Positions 53,134 to 61,396 of a stretch of DNA of 64,000 nucleotides are shown here, piece by piece. Under the pieces are notes generated by a model that was not told the DNA's origin, did not search any database, and saw only the letters and a list, made by a program, of their open reading frames with translations. This stretch comes from JBBQVZ01 sp963695975 (GTDB lineage Bacteria; Actinomycetota; UBA4738; HRBIN12): contig CAVOIB010000010.1 in NCBI GenBank assembly GCA_963695975.1, positions 124,001 to 188,000 on the forward strand, in the 5' to 3' direction. Every line of letters starts with the position of its first letter. The first letter of the stretch is position 1. A program made the translations under genes and the position numbers.

Positions 53134-53564
53134 GCGTTCCTCCTTGGGTCGAGGTCGCCGGCCTGATAGGCGGAGGCGTACCGATCCGTGTAGCGGTCGT
53201 AGGCGTCGCGGTCCCAGATCTCCATCCGGTCCCGGACGCCTAGCACCACCACGTCTTTGTCGATGCCGACGAGCTCACGCAGCCGTTGCGGGATCGTCAC
53301 ACGGCCCTGCCCATCGACCTTCGCCTCATCCGAGGAGCCGAAGAACAATCGTGCGTACGCGCGTCCGTCCGCGTCGGAAAGGGGTGAGGAGGCGACCTCG
53401 TCGGACCGCCGCTCCCATTCGGCCCTGGGGAAGCAGAACAGGCAGCCGTCCTGGCCGATCGTCAACCAGAACCCCTCCGCGAACGCCTCGCGGAACCGTG
53501 CCGGCAACGAGACCCTGCCCTTGGGGTCGAGCTGATAGCTATGCGTGCCGAGAAGTTCGGCCAC
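53130..53564 (-). CDS. mraZ: Transcriptional regulator MraZ
   Basis: A 144-residue protein with two AbrB/SpoVT-like half-sites (YQLDPKGRVSLPARFREAF and AKVDGQGRVTIPQRLREL). It is the DNA-binding autoregulator at the head of the dcw cluster. GTG at 53564 with GGGGAGGGGG upstream is chosen over the open frame to 53585. Helically phased GTGG repeats in its own promoter are the likely binding sites. Confidence 0.96.
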   Translation of the reverse strand: MAELLGTHSYQLDPKGRVSLPARFREAFAEGFWLTIGQDGCLFCFPRAEWERRSDEVASSPLSDADGRAYARLFFGSSDEAKVDGQGRVTIPQRLRELVGIDKDVVVLGVRDRMEIWDRDAYDRYTDRYASAYQAGDLDPRRNA

Positions 53565-53581
53565 GCCCCCTCCCCTTTCCT

Positions 53582-53617
53582 CCACTTTGGTCCACTGTTA
53601 TGCCACTATCACTCCAC
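53582..53617 (-). promoter_or_regulatory. Probable MraZ operator (phased GTGG repeats)
   Basis: On the minus strand GTGG occurs at 53614-53617, 53603-53606, 53592-53595 and 53582-53585, spaced 11, 11 and 10 bp. This resembles the (G)TGGG repeats bound by MraZ in other bacteria. The repeats cover the -10 and the spacer of the promoter. Confidence 0.6.
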
Positions 53618-53625
53618 CACGTCAA
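53597..53625 (-). promoter_or_regulatory. dcw operon promoter upstream of mraZ
   Basis: TTGACG (53620-53625) and CATAAC (53597-53602) are 17 bp apart on the minus strand, 33 bp before the mraZ start. It is the only good promoter seen before the run mraZ to ftsQ. Confidence 0.65.
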
Positions 53626-53709
53626 CAGCGGACGGGGAAAATGGCGGAGCGGAGGGGGATTCGGTTGATCAGGTATCGGCCGACGCGGAGGATAGGTCCG
53701 CGGAGCGGT

Positions 53710-54192
53710 TCAGGTCAGGTAGGTATCCCACCCCGGCTCGAGGCGGCCGAGGGTCAGCCGGAACCCATCGGTCGGGGCGAACGGACGGCGCGCGAGATGG
53801 AACCCAGCCTCTTGCGGCGTACGGTTCTCCTTCTTGGCGTTGCAGCGCCGGCACGACGCCACCACGTTCTCCCAGCTGTGGGTTCCACCTCGCGAGCGCG
53901 GAACCACGTGATCGAGGTTCTCCGCCGGGGCGGTGCAGTACTGACACGCCCAGTCATCACGGGCGAAGACGGCGCGACGCGTGAGCGGTGCGTGCGGCCG
54001 GTACGGCACCCGAACGTACCGACGGAGGCGTACGACCGACGGTGCCTCCATCGAGATCGTCGCGGAGCGGAACACCATGCCGTTCGTGGCCACCACCTCC
54101 GCCTTGTCCTTCAGCACGAGGACGACCGCCCGTCTCGCCGGCACGACCGCGAGCGGTGCGTCCGAGGCATTCAGGACCAACGCACGACCCAT
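53710..54192 (-). CDS. HNH endonuclease family protein
   Basis: A 160-residue protein common in actinobacteria. An N-terminal MGRALVLNASDAPLAVV domain is followed by a C-terminal HNH module: CQYC and CRRC zinc pairs around LDHVVPRSRGGTHSWENVV (His and Asn visible). The target is unknown. ATG at 54192 lies only 6 bp from a TACACT -10 (54199-54204), so the transcript is probably leaderless. It diverges from moxR across a repeat-containing region. Confidence 0.86.
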   Translation of the reverse strand: MGRALVLNASDAPLAVVPARRAVVLVLKDKAEVVATNGMVFRSATISMEAPSVVRLRRYVRVPYRPHAPLTRRAVFARDDWACQYCTAPAENLDHVVPRSRGGTHSWENVVASCRRCNAKKENRTPQEAGFHLARRPFAPTDGFRLTLGRLEPGWDTYLT

Positions 54193-54198
54193 CAGAGC

Positions 54199-54204
54199 AG
54201 TGTA
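54199..54204 (-). promoter_or_regulatory. -10 element of a leaderless HNH transcript
   Basis: TACACT on the minus strand ends 6 bp before the ATG. The corresponding -35 window falls in the first copy of the 26-bp repeat and does not match the consensus. Confidence 0.4.
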
Positions 54205-54215
54205 GCGGCCCACCC

Positions 54216-54268
54216 CGTTCGAACGGAGCGGTGCTTGCATCGCGTTCGAACGGAGCGGTGCTTGCATC
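54216..54268. repeat. Tandem direct repeat between divergent promoters
   Basis: Two perfect 26-bp copies at 54216-54241 and 54243-54268 (period 27), each starting CGTTCGAACGG with the palindrome GTTCGAAC and ending GCTTGCATC. The first copy covers the -35 window of the HNH gene and the second contains the -35 of moxR. Confidence 0.8.
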
Positions 54269-54290
54269 ACGTGAATCACAAGCATGTAAT
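54262..54290 (+). promoter_or_regulatory. Putative moxR operon promoter
   Basis: TTGCAT (54262-54267) and TGTAAT (54285-54290) are 17 bp apart; the start of transcription would be near 54297, about 260 bp before moxR. Confidence 0.5.
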
Positions 54291-54302
54291 CTTGCGCAGG
54301 AC

Positions 54303-54484
54303 ACGACGGGTCGGCTCGGGCGAGATGCCCGGGAGTTGCGAACAGGGGCCGCGCGGGGCGTCCGCCGCCCGAGCCGGTCCGTCGTCCTTCCGGATCCCGT
54401 TCCCTCCTCCCCCGGGGATGGGATCCCTCTCGGAGACTGCGACGTTCGGGGAATGCGCGGTCGTCCCCCACGGGATGACCCGTG
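54303..54484 (+). promoter_or_regulatory. Structured 5' leader of the moxR operon
   Basis: The leader folds into a 20-bp stem (54303-54322 with 54366-54385, two G-U pairs) closing a 43-nt loop. A hairpin GGATCCC/GGGATCC (54392-54398 with 54420-54426) follows, then a hairpin CACGGG-ATGA-CCCGTG (54469-54484). It does not fit a riboswitch class I know. A cis-regulatory RNA is inferred from size and stability only. Confidence 0.45.
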
Positions 54485-54558
54485 AAAGCCGCTCGACGGG
54501 AACCGTGAAGGGGTGCTGGCCGTAAGATGATGCACGTCCTGGCCGGGAGGTGGAGCGG

Positions 54559-55533
54559 TTGGAGGTACGGCAGCGCCCTCAGGAATGGCACCGGTTCGCC
54601 GCGCGCTTCCACGAGATCGAAGCGAACGTCGAACGGGTCGTGCGCGGCAAACATCGAGAGATCCGCCTCGCCATCATCGCGCTCGTCGCAGAGGGACACC
54701 TGCTGATCGAGGACGTCCCCGGTGTGGGTAAGACGATGCTCGCCAAGGCCGTCGCCCGTTCGATCGACTGCTCGTTCCGCCGGCTCCAGTTCACCCCCGA
54801 CATGCTGCCGACGGACGTGACCGGTGTGAACGTGTTCAACCAGGAACACGGAGACTTCGAGTTCAGACCCGGAGCTATCTTCGCGAACATCGTGCTGGGC
54901 GACGAGATCAACCGGGCGAGCCCGAAGACGCAGTCCGCGCTCCTCGAGTGCATGGAGGAGCGGCAGGTCACCGTCGACACGCAGACGCATCCGCTGGGAA
55001 CGCCCTTCATGGTGATCGCCACGCAGAACCCGATCGAACACGAGGGCACGTACCCGCTGCCGGAGGCGCAACTCGATCGGTTCATGCTCCGCCTGTCGAT
55101 CGGCTATCCCACGAGCGACGTCGAGGCCGAGATCCTCGCGAGCCACAGCGCCGGCACCCCGCTCACCGATATCGGCCCGGTCACGGACGCCCCCGGCGTG
55201 GCCGAGATGATCGAGCAAGCCCAGCAGGTGCACGTCGCCCCCGCGATCAGGCGCTACATCGTGGACCTCGTGGAGGCGACGCGCCATCACTCCGACATGT
55301 ACCTCGGAGCGAGCCCGCGGGCGTCGATCATGGTCCTGCGTGCGTCCCGCGCCATGGCTGCGGCGGAGGAGCGCGACTACGTGATCCCCGACGACGTCAA
55401 AGCTCTGGCCGTCCCGGCGCTCGCGCACCGTGTGATCGTCACGGCGGACGCGGTCATGAGCGGCCGTTCGCCCGAAGTGGTCCTGCAGGAGATCCTCGCC
55501 GACGTACCGGTCCCGGTGTCGGAGGACCAGTGA
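54559..55533 (+). CDS. moxR: MoxR family AAA+ ATPase
   Basis: A 324-residue AAA+ ATPase (AAA_3/MoxR). Walker A is EDVPGVGKTMLAKA, Walker B VLGDEINRASPKTQ, sensor 1 ATQNPIEHEGTYPLPEAQLD and the lid GASPRASIMVLRAS. TTG at 54559 has GGGAGG 8 bp upstream; GTG at 54550 would overlap that site. MoxR proteins act as chaperones together with DUF58 proteins, and the next two genes complete the common moxR-DUF58-transglutaminase set. Confidence 0.94.
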   Translation: MEVRQRPQEWHRFAARFHEIEANVERVVRGKHREIRLAIIALVAEGHLLIEDVPGVGKTMLAKAVARSIDCSFRRLQFTPDMLPTDVTGVNVFNQEHGDFEFRPGAIFANIVLGDEINRASPKTQSALLECMEERQVTVDTQTHPLGTPFMVIATQNPIEHEGTYPLPEAQLDRFMLRLSIGYPTSDVEAEILASHSAGTPLTDIGPVTDAPGVAEMIEQAQQVHVAPAIRRYIVDLVEATRHHSDMYLGASPRASIMVLRASRAMAAAEERDYVIPDDVKALAVPALAHRVIVTADAVMSGRSPEVVLQEILADVPVPVSEDQ

Positions 55534-56762
55534 CCCCGTCCGGCCGGGGGGCCGCGGTCCTCTTCGCCGGTCTCGCCATGTGGCTCGCCGCCCGGGTCAT
55601 CGGTTCTCCGGGCCTGGAGGTCATCGCTATCGGCCTCGTGTCGCTCCCGATCATCGCCGCGCTCTTCGTTCGACGAAGCCAGCAGCGGATCGGCATCCGG
55701 CGCAGTCTCTCCGACGTCCGCGTGACCCCGGGGACGCGCGTGGACGTTCAGATCGACGTTGAGAACCGGGCTCCGACGCCGACATCGTTCCTCATGCTGG
55801 AGGATCGTTTGCCCTCGACGCTCGGCCGCCCCGCCCGTCTTGTCGTTTCGGGTATCCACGGACGGGGCACCCAGCGGGTCTCGTACACGATCCTCCCTCA
55901 GGTCCGAGGGCGCTACCGGCTCGGGCCGCTCGTCGTGGACGTCTCGGATCCGTTCGCGCTGATCCGCCAACATCTGGAATTCGACGAACGGGAGGAGCTG
56001 CTGGTCACCCCTGAGATCGAGGATCTGTCGACCGCTCCTGATGCCGCGCTCGGTCCAAACATCGGGGCCTCGCGCACACGCAACCTGTTCCGCTCCGGGG
56101 AGGACTACTACACGATGCGCCAGTATCAGGAGGGAGACGATCTCCGCCGCATCCACTGGCCGAGCGTGGCCCGGACAGGATCCTTGATGATCCGTCAGGA
56201 CGAGTCATCGCGCCGAGCGAGCGGCTTCCTGTTCTTGGACACTCGGGAAGGCAGTCTCGGGAAGTCCCACGGTCCCGCGTTCGAGCGAGCGGTTTCCGTG
56301 GCGGCGACGCTCGGATCGATGCTTGCTCGTGGTGGCTTCTCCTTGTGGCTCGCGACGGCGGATACCCAGCTCGCGGCGCTCTCAGAAGATCGGTTCCTGG
56401 ACGTTCTGGCGGGTATCACGCACTCCCACGCCCGATCCCTTGGTTCCTCGCTCGCGAACCTGCGTGCGCACGCCTCCGGAGATGCCACGTTCATCTTCGT
56501 AGGCGCCCCGCCACTGCCCGGCGAGACCAACAGCGTGATCCGGAGCGGGGGTGCGTTCGGGCCCAAACTCGCCGTCTTCGTCTTTCCCGTCGACCCGAAC
56601 GCCTTGCCACCAGAGCGGCAAGCTCAACTGGAGGGGCGAGCCACGCAGGCGCGCCTTGCCCTGACCCGCGCCGGGTGGGACTGCATCGTGCTTGCCCCGT
56701 CCCAGCACCTGAAGGACCGATGGCACACCCCCAGAGAACGCCTCCGCGTACACAGCGGCTGA
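55530..56762 (+). CDS. DUF58 domain protein
   Basis: A 410-residue membrane-anchored protein. Two N-terminal hydrophobic segments (residues about 7-50) precede a beta-rich region and the DUF58 core YQEGDDLRRIHWPSVARTGSL (in part) that begins a vWA-like fold. GTG at 55530 overlaps the moxR stop (GTGA). Its client or ligand is unknown; MoxR probably remodels it. Confidence 0.92.
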   Translation: MTPSGRGAAVLFAGLAMWLAARVIGSPGLEVIAIGLVSLPIIAALFVRRSQQRIGIRRSLSDVRVTPGTRVDVQIDVENRAPTPTSFLMLEDRLPSTLGRPARLVVSGIHGRGTQRVSYTILPQVRGRYRLGPLVVDVSDPFALIRQHLEFDEREELLVTPEIEDLSTAPDAALGPNIGASRTRNLFRSGEDYYTMRQYQEGDDLRRIHWPSVARTGSLMIRQDESSRRASGFLFLDTREGSLGKSHGPAFERAVSVAATLGSMLARGGFSLWLATADTQLAALSEDRFLDVLAGITHSHARSLGSSLANLRAHASGDATFIFVGAPPLPGETNSVIRSGGAFGPKLAVFVFPVDPNALPPERQAQLEGRATQARLALTRAGWDCIVLAPSQHLKDRWHTPRERLRVHSG

Positions 56763-59017
56763 CAGCGCTCACGGCCACGGCGATCGTGGCTGTGGCAACC
56801 GCGCTCGCCTTCGGCCGGGTGTTCGCTGGTCACGCGAGCACGTGGGAGTTCATGGGCGTCGCGCTCGCATCAGCGGCCGTGGCGAGTGCCCTCGAGCGAC
56901 GCAACCTCCTGGCGGCGACCCTGATGTCGGCCGCGCTCTTGTTTGTGGCCGTTGGCCTGATCGTGTTCCCCACGACGACCTGGCACGGTCTTCCGACGCT
57001 CGAAACGCTGCGTCACACGATCGATGCCTCGCGATCGATCGGCGAACAGGCCCGTGTGCAGATCGCCCCGACGGTTCCGCTGAAGCCGCTGCTCCTCGCG
57101 GGCGTCGTCGCCGTTTGGGCCGCGATGTTCTCGTGCCACGCGCTCGCGTTCCGCGCGGGCAGCCCACTCCTGGCCCTCCTGCCTCCACTCGCCCTCCTCA
57201 CGTTCGCCGACACCGTGCTGGAGGAGCTGATCAAGCCGCAGTACGGGGTGGTATTCCTGCTGGGGGCGCTGGCCGTGGTGTTCGCCGACGCGCTGCGACG
57301 GGTGCAGGGCTGGGGGCCGGTGTGGGTCGGGGTGGGCTCGCGAGCGAGGCTCGAGTCCACCGCCGGCAGGGGAGCCAGGCGAGTCGCCGTGGCCGCGGTC
57401 GCGGCAGCGGCCCTCGCGCCTATCTTCGTGCCCGGCTTCGGCTCGAAAGCCATCCTCGACATCAACGCCAACTCGTCGGGGAGCCACATCCGGATCGATC
57501 CGTTGGTCTCGATCCGGGCAGCGCTCGCGAAGGACGACCCCGTTGAGGTGTTCCAAGTGTCATCCAACGCGCCCTCCTATTGGCGGATGGTGTCACTCCC
57601 CACGTTCGACGGCGCGGGCTGGAAGCCCGATATCCGGATCGAGGGGGAGCCCATCACGTCGGAAACGAACCTGCCCGCCGGGCCCTCGGATGCGGTGGCT
57701 GCTCTGACGATCGAACAGGTTTTCCAGGTATCGAGAGGGATCGACCTGGATCTCCCTTGGCTTCCCGCGGCCTATCTCCCCCGACGCATCGACGCACCCA
57801 CCCTGCGGATCCACTTCGACCCGGCGGACGGGGCGGCGACCCTTGACGCGGGATTGCCTGGCGGGACCGTCTACCACGTCACGTCCGTCGTCCCTCAACC
57901 CACGCCCGAGCAACTGGCTGTCGAGACGATCGCCACCGGCGCGGTGACCCGCTACACGTCCCTCCCATCCGACACGCTCGCCGAGATCCGTCCCCTCGCC
58001 GAGCGGTGGACCGAGGGAGCGACCAACGACTACGAACGGGTGTTGATGATCCAGGACCACCTACGCGATACGTCCGAGTTCACGTACGACAAGACGGTCC
58101 CGGCACGCGACGACACGTTCACGCTCCTGCAATTCCTGACCGTGACGAAGGCTGGATTCTGTCAACAGTTCTCGAGCGCCATGGCCGTGATGCTCCGCAG
58201 CCTCGGCATCCCCTCCCGCGTAGCGGTGGGGTTCACCGCGGGGCGATACGACCCAGACACCGGCACCCGCACGGTGACGACGGCGGAGGAGCACAGTTGG
58301 GTCGAAGTACTGTCTCCGACCTACGGGTGGTTGACGTTCGACCCCACGCCGGGCAGGACGAGCCCAACCGCGGCGACGTACTCGAACCCGAGCGTCGTGT
58401 GTCCACCAGGGACAACCGGTTGCCTTCCCTCGGCCCCTGAAGGCGGAACGGCGGCGGTGGGCGGGAAGACGGGAGACCTGAGCAGCCTGCCGCACGCGTT
58501 GCTCGATGCGATCGGGCGGGAGAGGATCCAGATCGGAAGCCGGTTCGGCCCTCTCCCGGGCCGCGACGTTGCTGGCGACCCGCCCCCCTCGAGGTCGCTC
58601 ACCCGCACCGTGCTCGTGCTCCTCGCGGCCTTCTCGGTCATCGCGGCACTGGTGATCCCACCGGCTAGGGCGCTGCGCAGAAGGGTGCGCATCCGGAAGC
58701 AGGCCGGGCGGCCGCGCGGGCTCATCCTCGCGACCTACGACCTGTTCACCGAGCGTGCCGCCGATCTTGGGTACGCGCGGTTTGCGGGGGAGACCTTGGA
58801 CGAGTATCAGCGCCGACTCGCGGCGGTCGGGGCCCTCCCGGAGGGTCGCCTCGACCGTCTGACCTCGATCGCCGTCCACGCGGCCTACGGCGCAGACGAT
58901 CCGATACCCGACGAGGTCGACGAGGCATCCGACGCGGCCCAGGCGGCGATCCGCGACCTGCGTCGGAAGGCCGGCATGGGGCGTCGGATCACTGGGCAGT
59001 ACCGGATCAGACGGTAG
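56720..59017 (+). CDS. Transglutaminase-like membrane protein (TgpA type)
   Basis: A 765-residue protein: about six N-terminal membrane helices (to residue about 245), a long extracytoplasmic region, and a transglutaminase-like core with Cys in KAGFCQQFSSAMAVMLRSLGIP (in part), His in EEHSWVEV and Asp in WLTFDPTPG. One more helix (about residue 635) and a cytoplasmic DUF4129-like tail (LATYDLFTERAADLG, GETLDEYQRRL) follow. ATG at 56720 overlaps the DUF58 gene by 43 bp. It is likely a cell-surface amidase or protease, as inferred from the family. Confidence 0.9.
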   Translation: MAHPQRTPPRTQRLTALTATAIVAVATALAFGRVFAGHASTWEFMGVALASAAVASALERRNLLAATLMSAALLFVAVGLIVFPTTTWHGLPTLETLRHTIDASRSIGEQARVQIAPTVPLKPLLLAGVVAVWAAMFSCHALAFRAGSPLLALLPPLALLTFADTVLEELIKPQYGVVFLLGALAVVFADALRRVQGWGPVWVGVGSRARLESTAGRGARRVAVAAVAAAALAPIFVPGFGSKAILDINANSSGSHIRIDPLVSIRAALAKDDPVEVFQVSSNAPSYWRMVSLPTFDGAGWKPDIRIEGEPITSETNLPAGPSDAVAALTIEQVFQVSRGIDLDLPWLPAAYLPRRIDAPTLRIHFDPADGAATLDAGLPGGTVYHVTSVVPQPTPEQLAVETIATGAVTRYTSLPSDTLAEIRPLAERWTEGATNDYERVLMIQDHLRDTSEFTYDKTVPARDDTFTLLQFLTVTKAGFCQQFSSAMAVMLRSLGIPSRVAVGFTAGRYDPDTGTRTVTTAEEHSWVEVLSPTYGWLTFDPTPGRTSPTAATYSNPSVVCPPGTTGCLPSAPEGGTAAVGGKTGDLSSLPHALLDAIGRERIQIGSRFGPLPGRDVAGDPPPSRSLTRTVLVLLAAFSVIAALVIPPARALRRRVRIRKQAGRPRGLILATYDLFTERAADLGYARFAGETLDEYQRRLAAVGALPEGRLDRLTSIAVHAAYGADDPIPDEVDEASDAAQAAIRDLRRKAGMGRRITGQYRIRR

Positions 59018-59024
59018 GTGACGC

Positions 59025-59507
59025 TCAGGTTCCTGTGGCCGTGTGGGCCGCGGCCTCACGCAGCGCCCGCACGAACTTCTCGCGATCCTCGCTGAACTGC
59101 GAGACGTTCGTCCTTACGCTGGAGGCGATGTCGTCGATCGCGATGAAGAAGGCCATCTGCCCCTCCCGGAGCGCATCGATCACCTCGCCGTCACGACGAC
59201 AGATCTTGAAGATGCTCTGACCATCGGTCACGAGCTTCACCTCGGAGAGGTGCCGATCGAGGCCGGCCTTCGTGTTGAGGAACGCCCATGCACGGCGCAC
59301 GCGCTGCAGCGACATGCCGCCGTCGAGTAGCGACTTCACGACGCGGAGCGCGACCAGGTCCCGGAACGAATAGAGACGCGGGACACCGGGACGACCCCCC
59401 GTTCCCTGAACGGTCGGTTGCACCAGTCCGATCTGATCCCAGTAACGAAGCTGCCTCGGCGTGCAACTCGTGAATTTGCTTGCCTGGTGAGCCGTGAACC
59501 CCTCCAT
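59025..59507 (-). CDS. MerR family transcriptional regulator
   Basis: A 160-residue protein with an N-terminal MerR helix-turn-helix (FTAHQASKFTSCTPRQLRYWDQIGLVQPT in part, residues about 4-35, and the wing PRLYSFRDLVALRVVKSLLD). A C-terminal dimerisation helix and a short effector region follow, without the Cys of metal sensors. ATG at 59507 is chosen; the frame extends to 59555. A direct repeat CCTCGAG at 59571-59577 and 59585-59591 upstream may be its operator. It converges with the transglutaminase gene. Confidence 0.88.
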   Translation of the reverse strand: MEGFTAHQASKFTSCTPRQLRYWDQIGLVQPTVQGTGGRPGVPRLYSFRDLVALRVVKSLLDGGMSLQRVRRAWAFLNTKAGLDRHLSEVKLVTDGQSIFKICRRDGEVIDALREGQMAFFIAIDDIASSVRTNVSQFSEDREKFVRALREAAAHTATGT

Positions 59508-59570
59508 GGACGCGCGCCCTTTCGACAACCTCGCCTGCCACACCATCAGCCGCATCCGCGCGATCCGTCA

Positions 59571-59591
59571 CCTCGAGACATCAACCTCGAG
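59571..59591 (-). promoter_or_regulatory. Candidate operator upstream of the MerR gene
   Basis: CCTCGAG is repeated with a 14-bp period (59571-59577, 59585-59591) 65 bp before the MerR start. A perfect palindrome AAGGGGCCCCTT lies at 59614-59625 in the same 210-bp gap. Function is inferred from position only. Confidence 0.3.
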
Positions 59592-59717
59592 TGCACGCTC
59601 ACGCGCCCGGGGGAAGGGGCCCCTTTGTACAGCAGCGCGCGGAGCGGTGGCAAGCGCTGAGGTCAAAGACCACGACGAATCATCCGGACGGGCTAGTCGC
59701 GATCGGTGCCGGATGGA

Positions 59718-60101
59718 TCAGGTCTGCGGGGGTTCGCTCGGGGGGACCTGTCGCCGAGCGAATCGAGCGGCGACGCGGCCGAGCAATCCCGTGAGCGTCA
59801 GTCGACCTGATGCCTGCATCTCCCTGATCTGATCCCGGCCGAGCTGCCCGAGGTACCGGTAGATCAACAGAGCCGACAAGACCATGATCACGAACCCCGC
59901 GGCGGCGGCCAATGGATTGACGACGAATAGCAGCAGCAGCAGCACGCCGACGACGAACGCGAGAGCGGCGAAGCGGATACGCCTCGCCAGATGCGTGTAG
60001 AGGTCGGTGCTCCCGACCTGTTCGACCAAGCGTGGATCCTCCTCAGCGAGGCGTTTCTCGATCTCTTCGAGGATCCGTTGTTCGTGCTCGCTCAGTGGCA
60101 T
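59718..60101 (-). CDS. DUF3040 family membrane protein
   Basis: A 127-residue actinobacterial DUF3040 protein. The signature N-terminus MPLSEHEQRILEEIEKRL is followed by two membrane helices (about residues 42-61 and 66-84) and a basic tail. Function is unknown. A perfect TATAAT -10 lies on the minus strand at 60144-60149. Confidence 0.93.
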   Translation of the reverse strand: MPLSEHEQRILEEIEKRLAEEDPRLVEQVGSTDLYTHLARRIRFAALAFVVGVLLLLLFVVNPLAAAAGFVIMVLSALLIYRYLGQLGRDQIREMQASGRLTLTGLLGRVAARFARRQVPPSEPPQT

Positions 60102-60143
60102 CGGGTTTCCCTACCTGGGGCCGCGGGGATCGACCATGGTTCG

Positions 60144-60149
60144 ATTATA
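60144..60149 (-). promoter_or_regulatory. -10 element of the DUF3040 gene
   Basis: A perfect TATAAT on the minus strand, 42 bp before the ATG; the -35 region (CTTCCC) is weak. Confidence 0.5.
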
Positions 60150-60208
60150 GGGAGGCTTACGACAGCGGGAAGGCCCGTGAGCCGATGCTCTCGATCTAAA
60201 GGGCCCCG

Positions 60209-61396
60209 TCACCGGTCTCGGTCCCGCTCGATGAGAGAGGCCGGACGGGCGGCGCCGCGGCCGAACCGCCGCTCGATCCGGTCGAGGGTCCGCTCGACGT
60301 CCCCCCAGCGCTCACCGTGCAGCAGGGCGAGTTGCTCGGCGCCGGCCGGCACCAGTCCGGTGGCCTGGACGCCCAACAGGCGGATCCGTCGGCGCTCCCC
60401 CGGGAGCGCCCGGTAGAGCCCGGCAACGACCCGGTAGAGATCCGCGCCGATCTCCGTGGCGTCGGGGAGCGTCCGCGACCGGGTGAGCGTCTGGAAATTC
60501 GCCAGGCGGGCCTTGAGGACCACCGTTCGAGCTCGGTAGCCGTCCTCGCGGAGTCGGGCGGCCACCCGCCCCGACAGGTCAAGCAGCTCGCGGAGGATCT
60601 CGACGTCGTCGTCCAGATCACGCTCGAACGTCTCCTCGTGGCTGACGGACTTGGGTGGCTCATAGGGGATCACGTCTCGCGGGTCGATCCCGTTCGCGAG
60701 CTCCCAGAGGTGACGCGCCGACGCATCTCCGAGCACACGCTTCAGGATCGACTCCGGCGTCCGGCCCAGATCCCCGATCGTGCGGATGCCCAGCCGCCCG
60801 AGCGTCTCGCCGGTCTTCTCCCCCACCCCCCAGAGCCGACCGACCGGCAGCGGCTCCAGGAACGACACCACATCGTCGACCTTGACGTGCAGCAGCCCGT
60901 CGGGCTTGCATCCGTCCGACGCGAGCTTCGCGATGAACTTCGAGGGCGCGACGCCGATCGAGCACGTCACCCCGACCTCGCGCGCGACGTCCGCGCGGAT
61001 CTTCGCCGCGATCTCGACCGGCGAGCCGAACAACATCGTCGCGCCCACGACGTCGAGGAACGCCTCATCGAGCGAGATCGGCTCGACGAGCGGCGTATGA
61101 GCCAGAAGCACCTCGCGGAAGCGGTTCGAGTGGGCGCGGTACGCTTCGAAGTCCGCCTTCACGAAGACGATGTCGGGACAGAGGCGCCGCGCGCGGACGG
61201 CCGGCATCGCGGAGCGGACGCCGAACTTCCGGGCCTCGTAGGACGCCGAGGCGACCACGCCGCGCGCCCCGGGTCCCCCGACGACGACCGGCTTGCCGGC
61301 GAGCGACGGATCCTTCAGCACCTCGACGGACGCGTAGAACGCATCCAGGTCCGCATGAAGGATCGGCTCGGGTGGTCTCACGACGCGGTCGCTCAT
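60209..61396 (-). CDS. dinB: DNA polymerase IV (Y family)
   Basis: A 395-residue translesion polymerase. Catalytic acids are intact in HADLDAFYASVE and SLDEAFLDV; CSIGVAPSKFIAKLASD, RLWGVGEKTGETL (HhH) and a little-finger domain follow. ATG at 61396 overlaps the dnaE2 stop by 4 bp (ATGA). The intact active site distinguishes it from ImuB, which usually accompanies DnaE2. The far C-terminus has no clear clamp-binding motif that I can point to. Confidence 0.93.
   Translation of the reverse strand: MSDRVVRPPEPILHADLDAFYASVEVLKDPSLAGKPVVVGGPGARGVVASASYEARKFGVRSAMPAVRARRLCPDIVFVKADFEAYRAHSNRFREVLLAHTPLVEPISLDEAFLDVVGATMLFGSPVEIAAKIRADVAREVGVTCSIGVAPSKFIAKLASDGCKPDGLLHVKVDDVVSFLEPLPVGRLWGVGEKTGETLGRLGIRTIGDLGRTPESILKRVLGDASARHLWELANGIDPRDVIPYEPPKSVSHEETFERDLDDDVEILRELLDLSGRVAARLREDGYRARTVVLKARLANFQTLTRSRTLPDATEIGADLYRVVAGLYRALPGERRRIRLLGVQATGLVPAGAEQLALLHGERWGDVERTLDRIERRFGRGAARPASLIERDRDR

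Noticed and set aside
54216..54268. Possible CRISPR remnant
   Set aside because: Only two copies with a one-base gap and no spacers; it is a tandem duplication.
54216..54268. LexA/SOS box because of GTTCGAAC
   Set aside because: The actinobacterial SOS box is two half-sites CGAAC and GTTCG separated by 4 bases in the other order; here the halves are fused as one palindrome.
54303..54484. Cyclic di-AMP (ydaO) riboswitch before moxR
   Set aside because: The conserved blocks of that class are not present; only general GC-rich pairing is similar.
61140..61160. DinB as a dead ImuB homologue
   Set aside because: Both catalytic motifs (DLDAFYASVE and SLDEAFLD) are intact.
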